From assembly GCA_902496455.1 (NCBI GenBank), contig CABVAY010000001.1, positions 62,001-126,000 of the forward strand: 64,000 bases of DNA. Reading direction: 5' to 3'. The translations under genes and the position numbers were made by a program. Below the pieces are notes generated by a model, which saw nothing but the letters and a program-made list of their open reading frames with translations, made no database searches and was not told the DNA's origin. This document shows, piece after piece, positions 49,231 to 58,958 of the stretch; position 1 is the first letter of the stretch, and each line of letters opens with the position of its first letter. This stretch comes from an uncultured Collinsella sp. Its GTDB lineage: Bacteria; Actinomycetota; Coriobacteriia; Coriobacteriales; Coriobacteriaceae.

Positions 49231-52008
49231 CTACCCGCGGCGACGGGCGCGGCTGTAGGGCGTATCCACCATGGGCAGATCCGGACGCAGCTTGCCGTCA
49301 AATGCGCGATAGGCGTTCTGTACGGCGGGCGCCGTGGGAATCGTTGCGATCTCGCCGATGCCCTTGCCGCCGTATGCCACGGGCAGTAGCTCGTCCTTCT
49401 CCACGTAGATGGCGTGGATATCCGGAATCTCGGGCGCACGGAACAGCCCGAGCGTGCCGTACCTTGCCTGGGGCACGCAGTCCTTGAGCGGCCAGTCCTC
49501 GGTAAGCGCATAGCCCATACCCATAAGCACACCGCCTTCGATCTGACCCTGGATGGAGATGGGGTTGACCACCTTGCCGGAATCGTGCGCGGCATAGACC
49601 TCGCTCACGCGACCGTCATCGTCCAGAATGACCACATGCGTGGCAAAGCCGTAGCAGATGTGGCTCTTGGGATTGGGAACGTCGGCGCCCAGCTTGTCGG
49701 TCGGCTCCAGGTACACGTAGCCAAACTCGCATCCCTCGAGCGCCTTGATGGCGGCCGCGGGATCCTGAGGATGCATACCCTGGCCGGCGACGAGCTCCTG
49801 CGTGTGCAGCTGATAGGCGCGACCGTCGTCGTACTCGATCTTGACGCCGTCGCCATGCGCATTCACGGGAGCGGCGGGCGCAGACTTGCCGGCCTCGATA
49901 TCAAGCATGGCATCGCGCAGCAGGAAGGCGGCACCGCGCACGGCCTCGCCGGTCACGACCGTCTGACGTGAACCAGACGTGGTGCCGGAGTCGGGAGCGT
50001 TCTCGGTGGAGCACTCGCCGTTGGCAATGCAGCGAAGCGGCAGGCCGCATGCCTCGGCAACGTCCTGCAAAAAGACGGTGTTGCAGCCCTGGCCGATGTC
50101 GGACGTGGCGGCATAGACCACAGCCACGCCGTCCTCGATGCGAATCTTGCAGCGGCCGGCATCGGGCAGGCCCACGCCCACGCCGGCGTTCTTCATGGCG
50201 CAGGCGATACCGGCGTGTCCGGGATGCGCATAGTAGGCATCCTTGACCTCGAGCAGCGTCTCTTTAAGCGCCGTGGAGCAGTCGGCAATCTGGCCGTTGG
50301 GCAAAACCTCGCCCGGCTCGATGGCGTTACGGTAGCGGATCTCCCACGGATCCAGGCCGACCTTCTCTGCCAGCAAGTCGATCAGGCTCTCGAGCGCAAA
50401 CTCGGACTGGCAAACGCCAAAGCCGCGGTACGCGCCGGCGGGCGGGTTGTTGGTGTAGTAGCCATAACCGCGAATGTCGGTGTTCTGGTACTTGTAGGGG
50501 CCGACGGCATGCGTGCAGGCGCGCTCGAGCACCGGGCCGCACAGCGACGCGTAGGCGCCGGTGTCAAAGTTGATCTCGCAATCTAGGCCGGTAAAGTTGC
50601 CCTCGGCGTCGCAACCCAGCGTAAAGGTGCCGTCCATGGCGTGGCGCTTGGGATGGAACGCGAGCGACTCGGCGCGCGTGAGTTTGCACTTCACGGGACG
50701 CTGGAACTTATATGCGGCGAGCGCGGCCAGGTGCTGGATGGACACGTCCTCCTTGCCGCCAAAGCCGCCACCCACGAGCATGGTCTCGACGACCACGCGC
50801 TCGGGCTCGTTGTCCCAGCCAAACATGTGGGCACACTCTTTGCGCGTGTCGTAGGCACCCTGGTCGGTCGACTGCACCTTGACGCCGTTCTTATACGGGA
50901 ACGCCACGGCGCACTCGGGCTCCAAGAAGGCATGCTCGGTAAAGGGCGTGGTAAAGCGCTGCGTCACGGTGAATGCGCTCTCCGCCAGCGCCTTGGCGGC
51001 GTCGCCGCGCGTCACGTGACGGCTCTGACACACATTGTCCTTGAGCTCCACCGTGTTGCCAAAGGCAAAGAAGCTGTCGTGCAGGCGTGGGGCGTCGGCA
51101 GCCCTGGCCTCGACAATGTTGCGCACGGGCTCCAGCGGCTCGTAATCGATCTTTACGAGCTTCTTGGCCTTTTCGAGCGTCGCTTCGTCCTCGGCAACCA
51201 CCAGCACGATAGCGTCACCCACGCAGCGGGTGATATCGCCCTGGGCGATCATGACGTCCCAGTCCTGGATAAGGTGGCCGACCTGGTTGACCGGCACGTC
51301 CTCGGCGCGCAGGATGCCCACCACGCCGGGCAGGGCCTCGGCCTTGGAAGTATCGATGGAGAGCACACGGGCGCGCGGGTACTTGGAGCGCACGGCGCTG
51401 GCATAGGTCAGACCCGGCTGATCGAGCTCGTCGATGTCGTCGGGATACTTGCCCTCGCCGAGCACCTTCTTGCGCACGTCGATGCGGAAGGCGCGCTTGC
51501 CCACGCCGTAGTCGTCGCCGCGCTCCAAATCCTCGTCGATCTGCTTTTCGCCACGGAGCACCGCAGCTGCCAGCGAAATGCCCTCGATAATCTTTTTGTA
51601 GCCGGTGCAGCGGCAGACATTGCCACGGATGGCGTACTTGATCTGCTCCTCGGTGGGCTCGGGGTCCTCGGCGATCAGCGCTGCACCCGCCATGACCATG
51701 CCGGGGATGCAAAAACCGCACTGCACGGCGCCCACGGCGCCAAAGGCGTACACAAAGGCCTCGCGCACGTCCTCGGGCAGGCCCTCGACGGTTACGATGT
51801 TACGGCCGGCGGCAAGAGCAGTGGTCAGTACGCACGCCTTGACGGCCGCACCGTCCACATGGATGGTGCAGGTGCCGCAGGCGCCCTCGGAGCAGCCGTC
51901 CTTGGCGGAGTGAATGTGCAGGTCGTCGCGCAGATAGCGCAGCAGTGGTTTATTCTCCGTCGTCGTGTGCTCGACACCGTTAACGGTAAAAGTGAATTCC
52001 TGTGCCAT
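49231..52008 (-). CDS. xdhD: Fused [2Fe-2S]/molybdenum hydroxylase, selenium-dependent xanthine dehydrogenase type (XdhD-like)
   Basis: 925 residues. The N-terminal plant-type ferredoxin cluster has C39, C44, C47 and C59; the second [2Fe-2S] helical domain has C97, C100, C132 and C134 (QCGFC and NVCRCTGY). The molybdopterin part follows with VGGGFGGKED, YRGFG, GVGLPDAGR, SDIGQGCNT and the catalytic glutamate E886 in GGKGIGE. This fused layout, without a FAD domain, matches E. coli XdhD and the selenium-dependent xanthine dehydrogenases of clostridia, which oxidise or reduce purines. No FAD subunit (ygfM/xdhB) is present in the window. It is the last gene of the second arm, 12 bp after the ferredoxin. 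Confidence 0.9.
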   Translation of the reverse strand: MAQEFTFTVNGVEHTTTENKPLLRYLRDDLHIHSAKDGCSEGACGTCTIHVDGAAVKACVLTTALAAGRNIVTVEGLPEDVREAFVYAFGAVGAVQCGFCIPGMVMAGAALIAEDPEPTEEQIKYAIRGNVCRCTGYKKIIEGISLAAAVLRGEKQIDEDLERGDDYGVGKRAFRIDVRKKVLGEGKYPDDIDELDQPGLTYASAVRSKYPRARVLSIDTSKAEALPGVVGILRAEDVPVNQVGHLIQDWDVMIAQGDITRCVGDAIVLVVAEDEATLEKAKKLVKIDYEPLEPVRNIVEARAADAPRLHDSFFAFGNTVELKDNVCQSRHVTRGDAAKALAESAFTVTQRFTTPFTEHAFLEPECAVAFPYKNGVKVQSTDQGAYDTRKECAHMFGWDNEPERVVVETMLVGGGFGGKEDVSIQHLAALAAYKFQRPVKCKLTRAESLAFHPKRHAMDGTFTLGCDAEGNFTGLDCEINFDTGAYASLCGPVLERACTHAVGPYKYQNTDIRGYGYYTNNPPAGAYRGFGVCQSEFALESLIDLLAEKVGLDPWEIRYRNAIEPGEVLPNGQIADCSTALKETLLEVKDAYYAHPGHAGIACAMKNAGVGVGLPDAGRCKIRIEDGVAVVYAATSDIGQGCNTVFLQDVAEACGLPLRCIANGECSTENAPDSGTTSGSRQTVVTGEAVRGAAFLLRDAMLDIEAGKSAPAAPVNAHGDGVKIEYDDGRAYQLHTQELVAGQGMHPQDPAAAIKALEGCEFGYVYLEPTDKLGADVPNPKSHICYGFATHVVILDDDGRVSEVYAAHDSGKVVNPISIQGQIEGGVLMGMGYALTEDWPLKDCVPQARYGTLGLFRAPEIPDIHAIYVEKDELLPVAYGGKGIGEIATIPTAPAVQNAYRAFDGKLRPDLPMVDTPYSRARRRG

Positions 52009-52020
52009 GGTGATTCCCTT

Positions 52021-52500
52021 CTACACGCCGGCGGCGATGCCGGTGCGGTCGTGGATGGCGCCATGCGGGCAGACGACGGCGCACATGCCGCACGACAGGC
52101 AGTCCACGCCGTCGATATGGGCGCAGTTGTCCTCGATGCGGATAGCGCCGGCAGGGCACTTTTTGGCGCACATACCGCAACCGATACAGCTCGTGTCGCA
52201 GACCTTGCGCGCAATGGCACCCTTATCGGTGTTGTTGCAGCGCACCAGAATGTTCTGGTAGCCGGGGACGAAGGCAATCACGCGCTGCGGGCACGCCACG
52301 CCGCACAGGCCACAGCCCGTGCACTTGGAGCGGTCCACGCGGGCGATGCCATCGACCAGCGCAATGGCGCCGTGGGGGCAGGCCGTGACGCAGGCGCCAC
52401 AGCCAATGCAGCCTTCGCTGCAGCGGGCATCGCCGCCTGCGGAGGCGCAACCGCTTCCGCAGGCAACGTAGGCCACGTTATGTTGAATGGATTTGGCCAT
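52021..52500 (-). CDS. RnfB-like polyferredoxin with four [4Fe-4S] motifs
   Basis: 159 residues. Four CxxCxxCxxxCP motifs: CIGCGACVTACP, CTGCGLCGVACP, CIGCGMCAKKCP and CLSCGMCAVVCP. The spacing and the sequence QNILVRCNNTDKGAIARKVC between motifs 2 and 3 resemble the C-terminal part of RnfB more than the short E. coli YgfS, though it occupies the equivalent place. It lies between ygfK and the hydroxylase with gaps of about 11 bp, so it probably passes electrons between them. Confidence 0.88.
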   Translation of the reverse strand: MAKSIQHNVAYVACGSGCASAGGDARCSEGCIGCGACVTACPHGAIALVDGIARVDRSKCTGCGLCGVACPQRVIAFVPGYQNILVRCNNTDKGAIARKVCDTSCIGCGMCAKKCPAGAIRIEDNCAHIDGVDCLSCGMCAVVCPHGAIHDRTGIAAGV

Positions 52501-52511
52501 AAGAGACTCGC

Positions 52512-55511
52512 CTATTTCTTAAGAAGGTACGAATAGTTGTCGCGCACAGCCCTGATGGTCAGGCGGACGGCCTCGGGAAGACCGGTGTTGACGGCATCGA
52601 CCGAGACGGTGCGGACCGTGCCGGCGACGCGAACCTTAAAGTGGTCCTCGTCCACGGCCAGGAAGCCCTCGTTCTCGGAGTTCTCCATGTCCTCCTCGCT
52701 CCAGAACAGGGTGAGCTTGTCCTTGTAGGGACGACCCTCCTGGTAAGGGCAGAACACGGCGCAGTTGCCGCACTCGTTGCACATGCCGTCGACATGGACG
52801 ACCTGATGCTTGGCCAGGCCCGGCACCTTAATTGCCACGTTGGCGCGGTTGGGGCACACGTCGCAGCAGACCTCGCACACCGAGCCGCAGCCCAGGCAGC
52901 GGGTCTTGGTGCAGTTGCGCTTGTCGCGGCACAGCGACCCCTTGCGCTCGTAGCAGGTGTCCTCGCGGCCGGCCTGAGCATTCTGGTCGGCGTACTTGTT
53001 AAAGTCCACGCCGGCGATGGCACGGGCAACCTCGGCGGCATCGGCGATGGCCTCGACCACGGTGGCAGGACCGCGACGGCAGTCGCCCGCAGCCCAGACG
53101 CCCTCGACGCCGGTGGAGGTGGCGGCAAGGCGGCCGCGACGGTCGTGCTCGACGCCCGCGGCATCGTACAGGCTGGCGTCGATGCCCTCGCCCACGGCGC
53201 AGATCACCGTGGTGGCGGGAAGCTCGACGGTCTCGCCCGTGGCGACGGGGCTGCGACGGCCGCTTGCATCCGGCTCGCCAAGCTCCATAACATCGCAGGT
53301 CAGCACGGCGCCGTTGAACGCCTTGGGCGCCAGCAACTCGCAGAACTCAACGCCGTCGGTAAGAGCAAGATCGAGCTCTTCCTCGTCAGCGGGCATCTGC
53401 TTCTTGGTGCGGCGATACACCAGGCGCACGTTCTTCACGCCAGCCAGACGCTTGGCCACGCGGGCCGCGTCCATGGCGGTGTTACCGGCGCCAATGACCA
53501 CGACGTCCTCGCCCAGCTCGAGTTTCTCGCCCTTCTTGGCGGCCTCGAGGAACTCCAGCACGTCGAGCTCGGCACCCTCGCCTAGGCCCGCAGAGCCGGG
53601 CATCCAGGCACCGGTGGCCACGACCACGTCGGTAAAGCCCTGGGCCTTGAGCTCGTCAATGGAATCAACGCGAGCGTTGAGCTGCACCTTGGCGCCAAAG
53701 GCCAGGCAGAGCTCGGCATCGTGGGAGATATCGTCGCTCGCGATGCGGAACTCGGGAATCACGTGACGGACCACGCCACCGAGCGAATCGCGGGCCTCAA
53801 AGATGGTGACGGGCACGCCGGCGCGCGTCAGGAAGAATGCCGTCGCCAGGCCGGCCGGGCCGCCGCCGATAACGGCAACGTTGCGCTCGCCGTCGTTTGC
53901 GATGGCCTGGGCGCGCAGCTTGGGCAGCACGGCGGTCATGGCCTCGCGGGCGGCCTTGAGCTTGCTGGCGCGGATCTGGGCGCCCTCGGGCTCGTAAAAT
54001 GCACGCTCGCAGGCACGGCCGCAGGGATGCGGGCAGATGGTACCGGTAATGAACGGCAGGGCGTTGCGCTCGATGATGATGTTGAGCGCGTCCTCGTAGC
54101 GGCCCTCGTCAACAGCCGCCAGATAGGCGGGAATATCCTGCTGGATGGGGCAGCTCGTGCGGCACGGCGTGGTAAAGCAATCGGAAAGCGGGCTCTTGCC
54201 GGCGACCTTGCGGTCGGGCAGCGGACGCAGCGGCTTCTTGTAGAGCGGGTTGGTGAGCGAATCAGCCTGGATCGCGGTCACGGCCTCGAGAGAGACGCCC
54301 GCGAACGGCTTGCCGTCCAGATCGGTAAACTCACCGGCCATCTGGCTAAAGCGCTCGTAGCCACCGGGCTTGAGCACGTCGGTCGCCAGGGTAACGGGCC
54401 AAATGCCGGCATCGTACAGGGCGCGGATGTTGTAGACCGTGGCACCGCCAGAGTAGCTAATGCGTAGTTTGCCATCGAACTGCTCGGTAATGCGGCGGGC
54501 AGCCTCGATGGTCAGCGAGAACAGCGAACGGCCGGACATGTACATCTCGGTGGAGGGCAGCTCGTTTCTCGTCACGTCGACGGGGAACGTGTTGGTCAGC
54601 TTGACGCCAAACTCCAAGCCGCGCTCGGCGCACAGGGCAATCAGGCGCTCGAACATGGGCACGGCATCGGCCCACTGCAGGTCCTCGCGGAAGTGCGTGT
54701 CATCGAAGACGATGTAGTCAAAGCCCAGCTCGTTGAGGCGCTGACGTGCAAACTCATAGCCCAGCAGCGTGGGGTTGCACTTGATGTAGGTGTTGAGGCC
54801 CTTCTCGGTGATCAGATAGGTCGCGATGCGCTCGATCTCGGCGGGCGGGCAGCCGTGCAGGGTGGACTCGGTGATGGAGTTGGAAACGCGTGCCGGGATG
54901 GACTCGACAAACGCGGCGTCGACATGCTCAAACTTGTCCAGGTTGGCGAGCGCCCAGGCACGGCACTCGTTCCAGACGTCAGAGCCGCTGGCGTCCTTCA
55001 TGCCCTCGATGTAGGCGTCGACCTTGGGGCTCTTGATGCCCTCCAGGTCATAGCCCACGGACATGTTAAAGACAAAGCCGTCCGGGCTGCCCAGGCCATA
55101 CTCGCGGGCAATCAGGTGGCAGGCAAACCATGCCTTCACGTACTCGGCAAAGGCCTGCGGAACCTCGAGCTCGGTCGACCACTCGCAGTTGTAGCACTCG
55201 TCCTGCGCCACGATGCAGGGTTTGTTCACACACTTGGAGAGCTCCTCGCCGTCCATAACCTGAACGGTCTTGAGCTCAAAGAAGCGGGAACCGGCCACAT
55301 AAGAGGCCACGATGTTCTGGGCCAGCTGCGTGTTGGGGCCGGCGGCCGGGCCAAACGGAGTCTCGATGCGCTCGTCAAAAATGGGAAGCGCGCCCTCCTG
55401 GTTGGTCGTGACCATCTTGCGCACGCCAAAGATGGCGTCCTGGGTCTTGTGCTCCTCGATGATCCAGTTCATCAGCTGCGAAAACGGGATCGGCCTCATA
55501 ATGTCGCTCAT
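52512..55511 (-). CDS. ygfK: Putative selenate reductase/purine oxidoreductase subunit YgfK
   Basis: 999 residues from the ATG at 55511 (GAGGAG seven bases upstream; the open frame extends further without a site). Region 1-430 resembles a dihydroorotate-dehydrogenase-like barrel; 440-510 is a GltD-type cysteine region (CRTSCPIQQDIPAYL, CPHPCGRACE); a FAD Rossmann motif VAVIGGGPAGLATAFFLTRA is near 546 and an NADPH-type GAGNTAMDAARVAKRL near 690; the C-terminus has two clusters (CLGCGSVCEVCCDVCP and CNECGNCAVFCP). E. coli YgfK was linked to selenate reduction, but the cluster is now tied to purine/urate metabolism. Between ssnA and the polyferredoxin. Confidence 0.9.
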   Translation of the reverse strand: MSDIMRPIPFSQLMNWIIEEHKTQDAIFGVRKMVTTNQEGALPIFDERIETPFGPAAGPNTQLAQNIVASYVAGSRFFELKTVQVMDGEELSKCVNKPCIVAQDECYNCEWSTELEVPQAFAEYVKAWFACHLIAREYGLGSPDGFVFNMSVGYDLEGIKSPKVDAYIEGMKDASGSDVWNECRAWALANLDKFEHVDAAFVESIPARVSNSITESTLHGCPPAEIERIATYLITEKGLNTYIKCNPTLLGYEFARQRLNELGFDYIVFDDTHFREDLQWADAVPMFERLIALCAERGLEFGVKLTNTFPVDVTRNELPSTEMYMSGRSLFSLTIEAARRITEQFDGKLRISYSGGATVYNIRALYDAGIWPVTLATDVLKPGGYERFSQMAGEFTDLDGKPFAGVSLEAVTAIQADSLTNPLYKKPLRPLPDRKVAGKSPLSDCFTTPCRTSCPIQQDIPAYLAAVDEGRYEDALNIIIERNALPFITGTICPHPCGRACERAFYEPEGAQIRASKLKAAREAMTAVLPKLRAQAIANDGERNVAVIGGGPAGLATAFFLTRAGVPVTIFEARDSLGGVVRHVIPEFRIASDDISHDAELCLAFGAKVQLNARVDSIDELKAQGFTDVVVATGAWMPGSAGLGEGAELDVLEFLEAAKKGEKLELGEDVVVIGAGNTAMDAARVAKRLAGVKNVRLVYRRTKKQMPADEEELDLALTDGVEFCELLAPKAFNGAVLTCDVMELGEPDASGRRSPVATGETVELPATTVICAVGEGIDASLYDAAGVEHDRRGRLAATSTGVEGVWAAGDCRRGPATVVEAIADAAEVARAIAGVDFNKYADQNAQAGREDTCYERKGSLCRDKRNCTKTRCLGCGSVCEVCCDVCPNRANVAIKVPGLAKHQVVHVDGMCNECGNCAVFCPYQEGRPYKDKLTLFWSEEDMENSENEGFLAVDEDHFKVRVAGTVRTVSVDAVNTGLPEAVRLTIRAVRDNYSYLLKK

Positions 55512-55660
55512 AATGAGCTCCTCTCTGTAACGCTCGGCGAGACCGCGCGACGGGCGCAAATACGGTGTAGCGCTAGCACAGCGCCGGCGACCCCGCGGAG
55601 GCCGCCTATGCGCGCGCCGGATGCGGCGAAACATCCGACGCGCGCGAATCTCCAGTTGGA

Positions 55661-57016
55661 TTAGTACACGCGATCGTTGAGCGTGCTCCAGAGCTTCTTG
55701 GACTCAGCCATGGTCCACGCGTTGATCTTGTCCTCATCGATACCGACAAACTCGCGATCCTTGTACAGGACACGACCGTTGATGATGGTGGTGCGGCAGT
55801 TTTTGCCCATCATGCCAAAGAGCATGTGGCCGTCGATGTTCTCCTCGCTCAGCGGCGTAAAGGGCTTGTAGTCCATAACGATGACGTCGGCGGCGGCGCC
55901 GGCCTCGAGCACGCCGAGTTTGCGATCGAAGTACTTGCTCGCCATCTTGGCGTTGTTCTCAAACAGCATCGTCATGGCCTCGCACCAGCCCACGTTGGGC
56001 ATGGCGGCGTTGTGGCGCTGAATGATCAGGAAGACCTTGAGGCTCTCGAGCATATCGTGAGTGTAGGCGTCGGTGCCCATGCACACGGGGATACCGCGGC
56101 GGAAGAACTCGAGCACGGGGGCGCAGCCCACGGCGTTGCCCATATTGGATTCGGGGTTGTTGACCAGCCAAGTGCCGGACTCCTTGACGATATCCATCTC
56201 GGCAGGCGTCACGTGGATGCAGTGGCCGAGCATGGTGTCGGGACCCAGCAGGTTGTGCTGCAGTAGGCGCTCGACAGGGCTGATGCCGCCGCGGTTGAGG
56301 CGGGAGTCCCACACGTCGTTCATGCCCTCGCACACATGGATGTGGAAGCCGGTCAGGCCGTTGTTGGCCTCGGCCATCTTGTCCATGGTCTCGTCCGACA
56401 GCGTAAAGGTGGCGTGACCGCCAAACATGGCGGCGATCATGTGGTTATCGTTATCGCGACGCTCCTTGGCGGCCCACTGGGCAAACTCGGCGTTCTCGGC
56501 AATGGCCTGGTCGCATTTTTCCTGGCCGCGACGATCGGAGACCTCGTAGCACAGGCATGAACGCATGCCCAGCTCCTGCGCGGCATCCTTAATGGTAAAG
56601 AGGCTTCCCGGGATCTCGCAGAAGCTCGCATGGTGATCGAAGATCGTGGTGACGCCATCGCGGATGGAGTCAAGAATCGTGGCATAGGCGCTGGCCTTGG
56701 TGCCGTCGAGCGTCAGGTTGTCGTCGATCTTCCACCACTGCTGCTCAAGATTCTCCAGGAAGTTGGTGGGGTTGCAGCCCTTGATGGCAAGGCCGCGGGC
56801 CAGACCCGAGTAGATGTGGGTGTGGCAGTTGATAAGTCCGGGCATGATGAGGTTGCCCTGGGCGTCGACGTACTCGGCATCCGGGTACTTGGCCTTGAGC
56901 TCGCACTCGGGGCCCACTTCGACGATCGTATCTCCGTCAATGGCGACCGCACCGTTTGGAATGAACGGGGTCTGAGCGTTGCGGGTAAAGACGGAACCGT
57001 TAGCGACCAGAAGCAT
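55661..57016 (-). CDS. ssnA: SsnA-type amidohydrolase
   Basis: 451 residues of the metal-dependent amidohydrolase family (chlorohydrolase/guanine-deaminase-like). Metal ligands: NCHTHIYSGLARG near residue 60, HIHVCEG near 220, HCIHVTPAEMD near 265 and the aspartate in MGTDAYTHDM near 310. The ATG at 57016 (GGGAG five bases upstream) is preferred to the in-frame ATG six codons earlier. SsnA accompanies YgfK in urate/purine clusters and is proposed to deaminate or hydrolyse a purine-derived ring. About 150 bp separates it from ygfK. Confidence 0.9.
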   Translation of the reverse strand: MLLVANGSVFTRNAQTPFIPNGAVAIDGDTIVEVGPECELKAKYPDAEYVDAQGNLIMPGLINCHTHIYSGLARGLAIKGCNPTNFLENLEQQWWKIDDNLTLDGTKASAYATILDSIRDGVTTIFDHHASFCEIPGSLFTIKDAAQELGMRSCLCYEVSDRRGQEKCDQAIAENAEFAQWAAKERRDNDNHMIAAMFGGHATFTLSDETMDKMAEANNGLTGFHIHVCEGMNDVWDSRLNRGGISPVERLLQHNLLGPDTMLGHCIHVTPAEMDIVKESGTWLVNNPESNMGNAVGCAPVLEFFRRGIPVCMGTDAYTHDMLESLKVFLIIQRHNAAMPNVGWCEAMTMLFENNAKMASKYFDRKLGVLEAGAAADVIVMDYKPFTPLSEENIDGHMLFGMMGKNCRTTIINGRVLYKDREFVGIDEDKINAWTMAESKKLWSTLNDRVY

Positions 57017-57211
57017 GGATGCTCCCTTCAACATCAGAGGCGGGGTTTGACACCTCTGACATGGCGGAGTGCGAAGCGCCGGCCTACACCGGAAACGGGC
57101 CCTCTCCCGTCAACGCTTCACCAAAGGGACAAACCCTTTGAAGTGCGGCTTGGCGCCGCATGACGTCGGCGGACGAGGCGATACGTCCGCCGACAAATAG
57201 CACCGAATTGG
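57017..57211. other. Gap between the permease and ssnA
   Basis: About 195 bp, no gene and no strong hairpin with a T run. Possibly a processing site or an ssnA promoter. Confidence 0.3.
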
Positions 57212-58606
57212 TTACTTCTTGCTCTCGGGCAAGACCAGATCCACGGCAGCGTCCTTGGCAGCATCGATGTGCTGAGCCACGACCGGCGTCTGCGGAAGAA
57301 TCAGGTTAAGGACAATGGCCATGATGGCGGTGGGGGTTACAGCATTGGAGCCGATGACGGTGGGCACCCAGGTGGGCATACCCTCACCGGCAAGGCAACC
57401 GCTGGCCATCCAGATACCCAGGCCAAAGACGACGGAGGTACCGACGATGGTGGTAGTGCGCTGCGTGAGGCCCTCGCGGGTGAACATGCGCACGCCGTTC
57501 ATGGTGATGGTGCCAAAGACGCCGACGGTCGCGCCGCCGATGACGGGCTGCGGGATAGCGGAAAGAACGGCAGAGAGCTGCGGGAACAGACCGGCAATGG
57601 CAAAGACGGCCGCGATGATCACAAAGACCCACTTGTTGACGACCTTGTTGGAGCAGATGATGCCCACGTTCTGGCCAAGGGCGCTGGTGGGAAGACCGCC
57701 CAGCAGGCCGCCGACCATAGAGGTGAGGCCCTGGGACACGATAGCGCCGGAGAGCTCGCGCTCGGTGGGCATACGGTCGATAGAGCCCAGGCAGGCGGCG
57801 GAGACGTCACCGATAACCTGGATGGCAACCATGGGGAACACGACGGCGAGGGTAATGCAGACCTCGGGATCAAACTCGAGCGCGTAGGGCATGAGCTTGG
57901 GAAGGGCGAAGACCTGAGCGGTAGCAACGCTGGAGAAGTCGATCATGCCAAAGGGGATCGAAACGATCATGCCAACGATCATGCCAAAGAACACGGATCC
58001 CAGCTTGAGCGTGCCCTTGCCAAAGTTGGCGAGCGCAAAGACCACGGCGAAGGTGATAAGAGCGACGCACCAGGCCTGCGGGGTGCCCCACAGCGGCGTA
58101 CCCATACCGCCGGCCATATACTTGACGGCCGTGGGATACAGCGAAACGCCGATGGAGAAGATGACCGTACCGGTCACGACGGGCGGGAACAGCCACTTGA
58201 TCTTGCTGTAGGCCAGACCAAAGAGGACCGCGACGGCACCGCCGACAATCTCGCCGCCCAGCAGCGCACCAAAGCTAAAGCCCGAGGCGCCCATGGCCTG
58301 AAGGGCCGGCAGGAACGCGAACGAGACGCCCATGACGATGGGCAGGCCGCCGCCGATGCGACGGAAGGGGGCGAAAGCCTGAAGGGCCGTGTCGATCGCC
58401 GAAAGAATGAGCGCGACCTGGATGATGTCGGTGCTCTGCTGGCTATTAAAGCCGTAGACGCCGGCCATGATGACCGCCGGGGTAATGATGCCGGCAAACG
58501 ATGCCAGTACGTGCTGAAGGGCACACGGGATCATTTCCTTAACGGGAGGCATACCTTCGCGAGTGAACAGGGCTTCAGTGCCGTTCGTAACCGTCTCCTG
58601 GGTCAT
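57212..58606 (-). CDS. NCS2 family purine (xanthine/urate) permease
   Basis: 464 residues, about 12-14 membrane helices. NCS2 landmarks: QSTDIIQVALILSAIDTALQ in the N-terminal part, PLWGTPQAWCVALI, and LPTSALGQNVGII, the family QNVG motif near residue 300; VIGGATVGVFGTITMNGVRM follows. It is closest in style to xanthine/uric acid:proton or sodium symporters such as PbuX, YgfU (UacT) and PucK. It is the promoter-proximal gene of the second arm and divergent from a PAS/HTH regulator, consistent with inducible purine uptake. Confidence 0.9.
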   Translation of the reverse strand: MTQETVTNGTEALFTREGMPPVKEMIPCALQHVLASFAGIITPAVIMAGVYGFNSQQSTDIIQVALILSAIDTALQAFAPFRRIGGGLPIVMGVSFAFLPALQAMGASGFSFGALLGGEIVGGAVAVLFGLAYSKIKWLFPPVVTGTVIFSIGVSLYPTAVKYMAGGMGTPLWGTPQAWCVALITFAVVFALANFGKGTLKLGSVFFGMIVGMIVSIPFGMIDFSSVATAQVFALPKLMPYALEFDPEVCITLAVVFPMVAIQVIGDVSAACLGSIDRMPTERELSGAIVSQGLTSMVGGLLGGLPTSALGQNVGIICSNKVVNKWVFVIIAAVFAIAGLFPQLSAVLSAIPQPVIGGATVGVFGTITMNGVRMFTREGLTQRTTTIVGTSVVFGLGIWMASGCLAGEGMPTWVPTVIGSNAVTPTAIMAIVLNLILPQTPVVAQHIDAAKDAAVDLVLPESKK

Positions 58607-58958
58607 TTGACCACCAATCCTCGAAGTAGTTGTTTTCGCATCTAACGCTCTATTGTGACGCAGTGCGGGGTTGAGGTTGTGCCTTCATTGCATATCGTAT
58701 TAAAGATGATTCTCATTCTCAATAATAATTTTTTGTTATCAGACTATTCTTCAGCTGAAATAACGCATTTCCGCAGGTCAGGAAAGTGTCTGGTCAAAAT
58801 AACATCTAACTTTTCTTTTGGTCGACCGTTTACCGCCAAATTCCTACCGTTCGTCTGTATTACGCAATGTACCTGCGAATATGCGAGATGAGGAATGGCG
58901 TGTTACCATGAGAAAAAATTGTTATGAACATTTCCGATTTCACCCCAAGGAGTTGCCC
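58607..58958. promoter_or_regulatory. Divergent control region between the permease and its regulator
   Basis: About 350 bp, strikingly AT-rich for this genome between 58690 and 58800. AT-rich -10-like tracts occur in both directions. ATGATTCTCATT (58706-58717) differs by one base from the core of a Fur-type box and is noted only as a weak resemblance. Two upstream in-frame ATGs for the regulator lie here but lack good ribosome binding sites. Confidence 0.55.

Noticed and set aside
48822..49595. Minus-strand frame covering the tandem repeat and parts of the ATPase and xdhD regions
   Set aside because: It overlaps two strongly supported genes out of frame and shows no family features.
58703..58724. 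Fur box in front of the permease
   Set aside because: Only the core resembles a Fur site, the region is generally AT-rich, and no iron-related gene is nearby; kept only as a note in the control-region entry.
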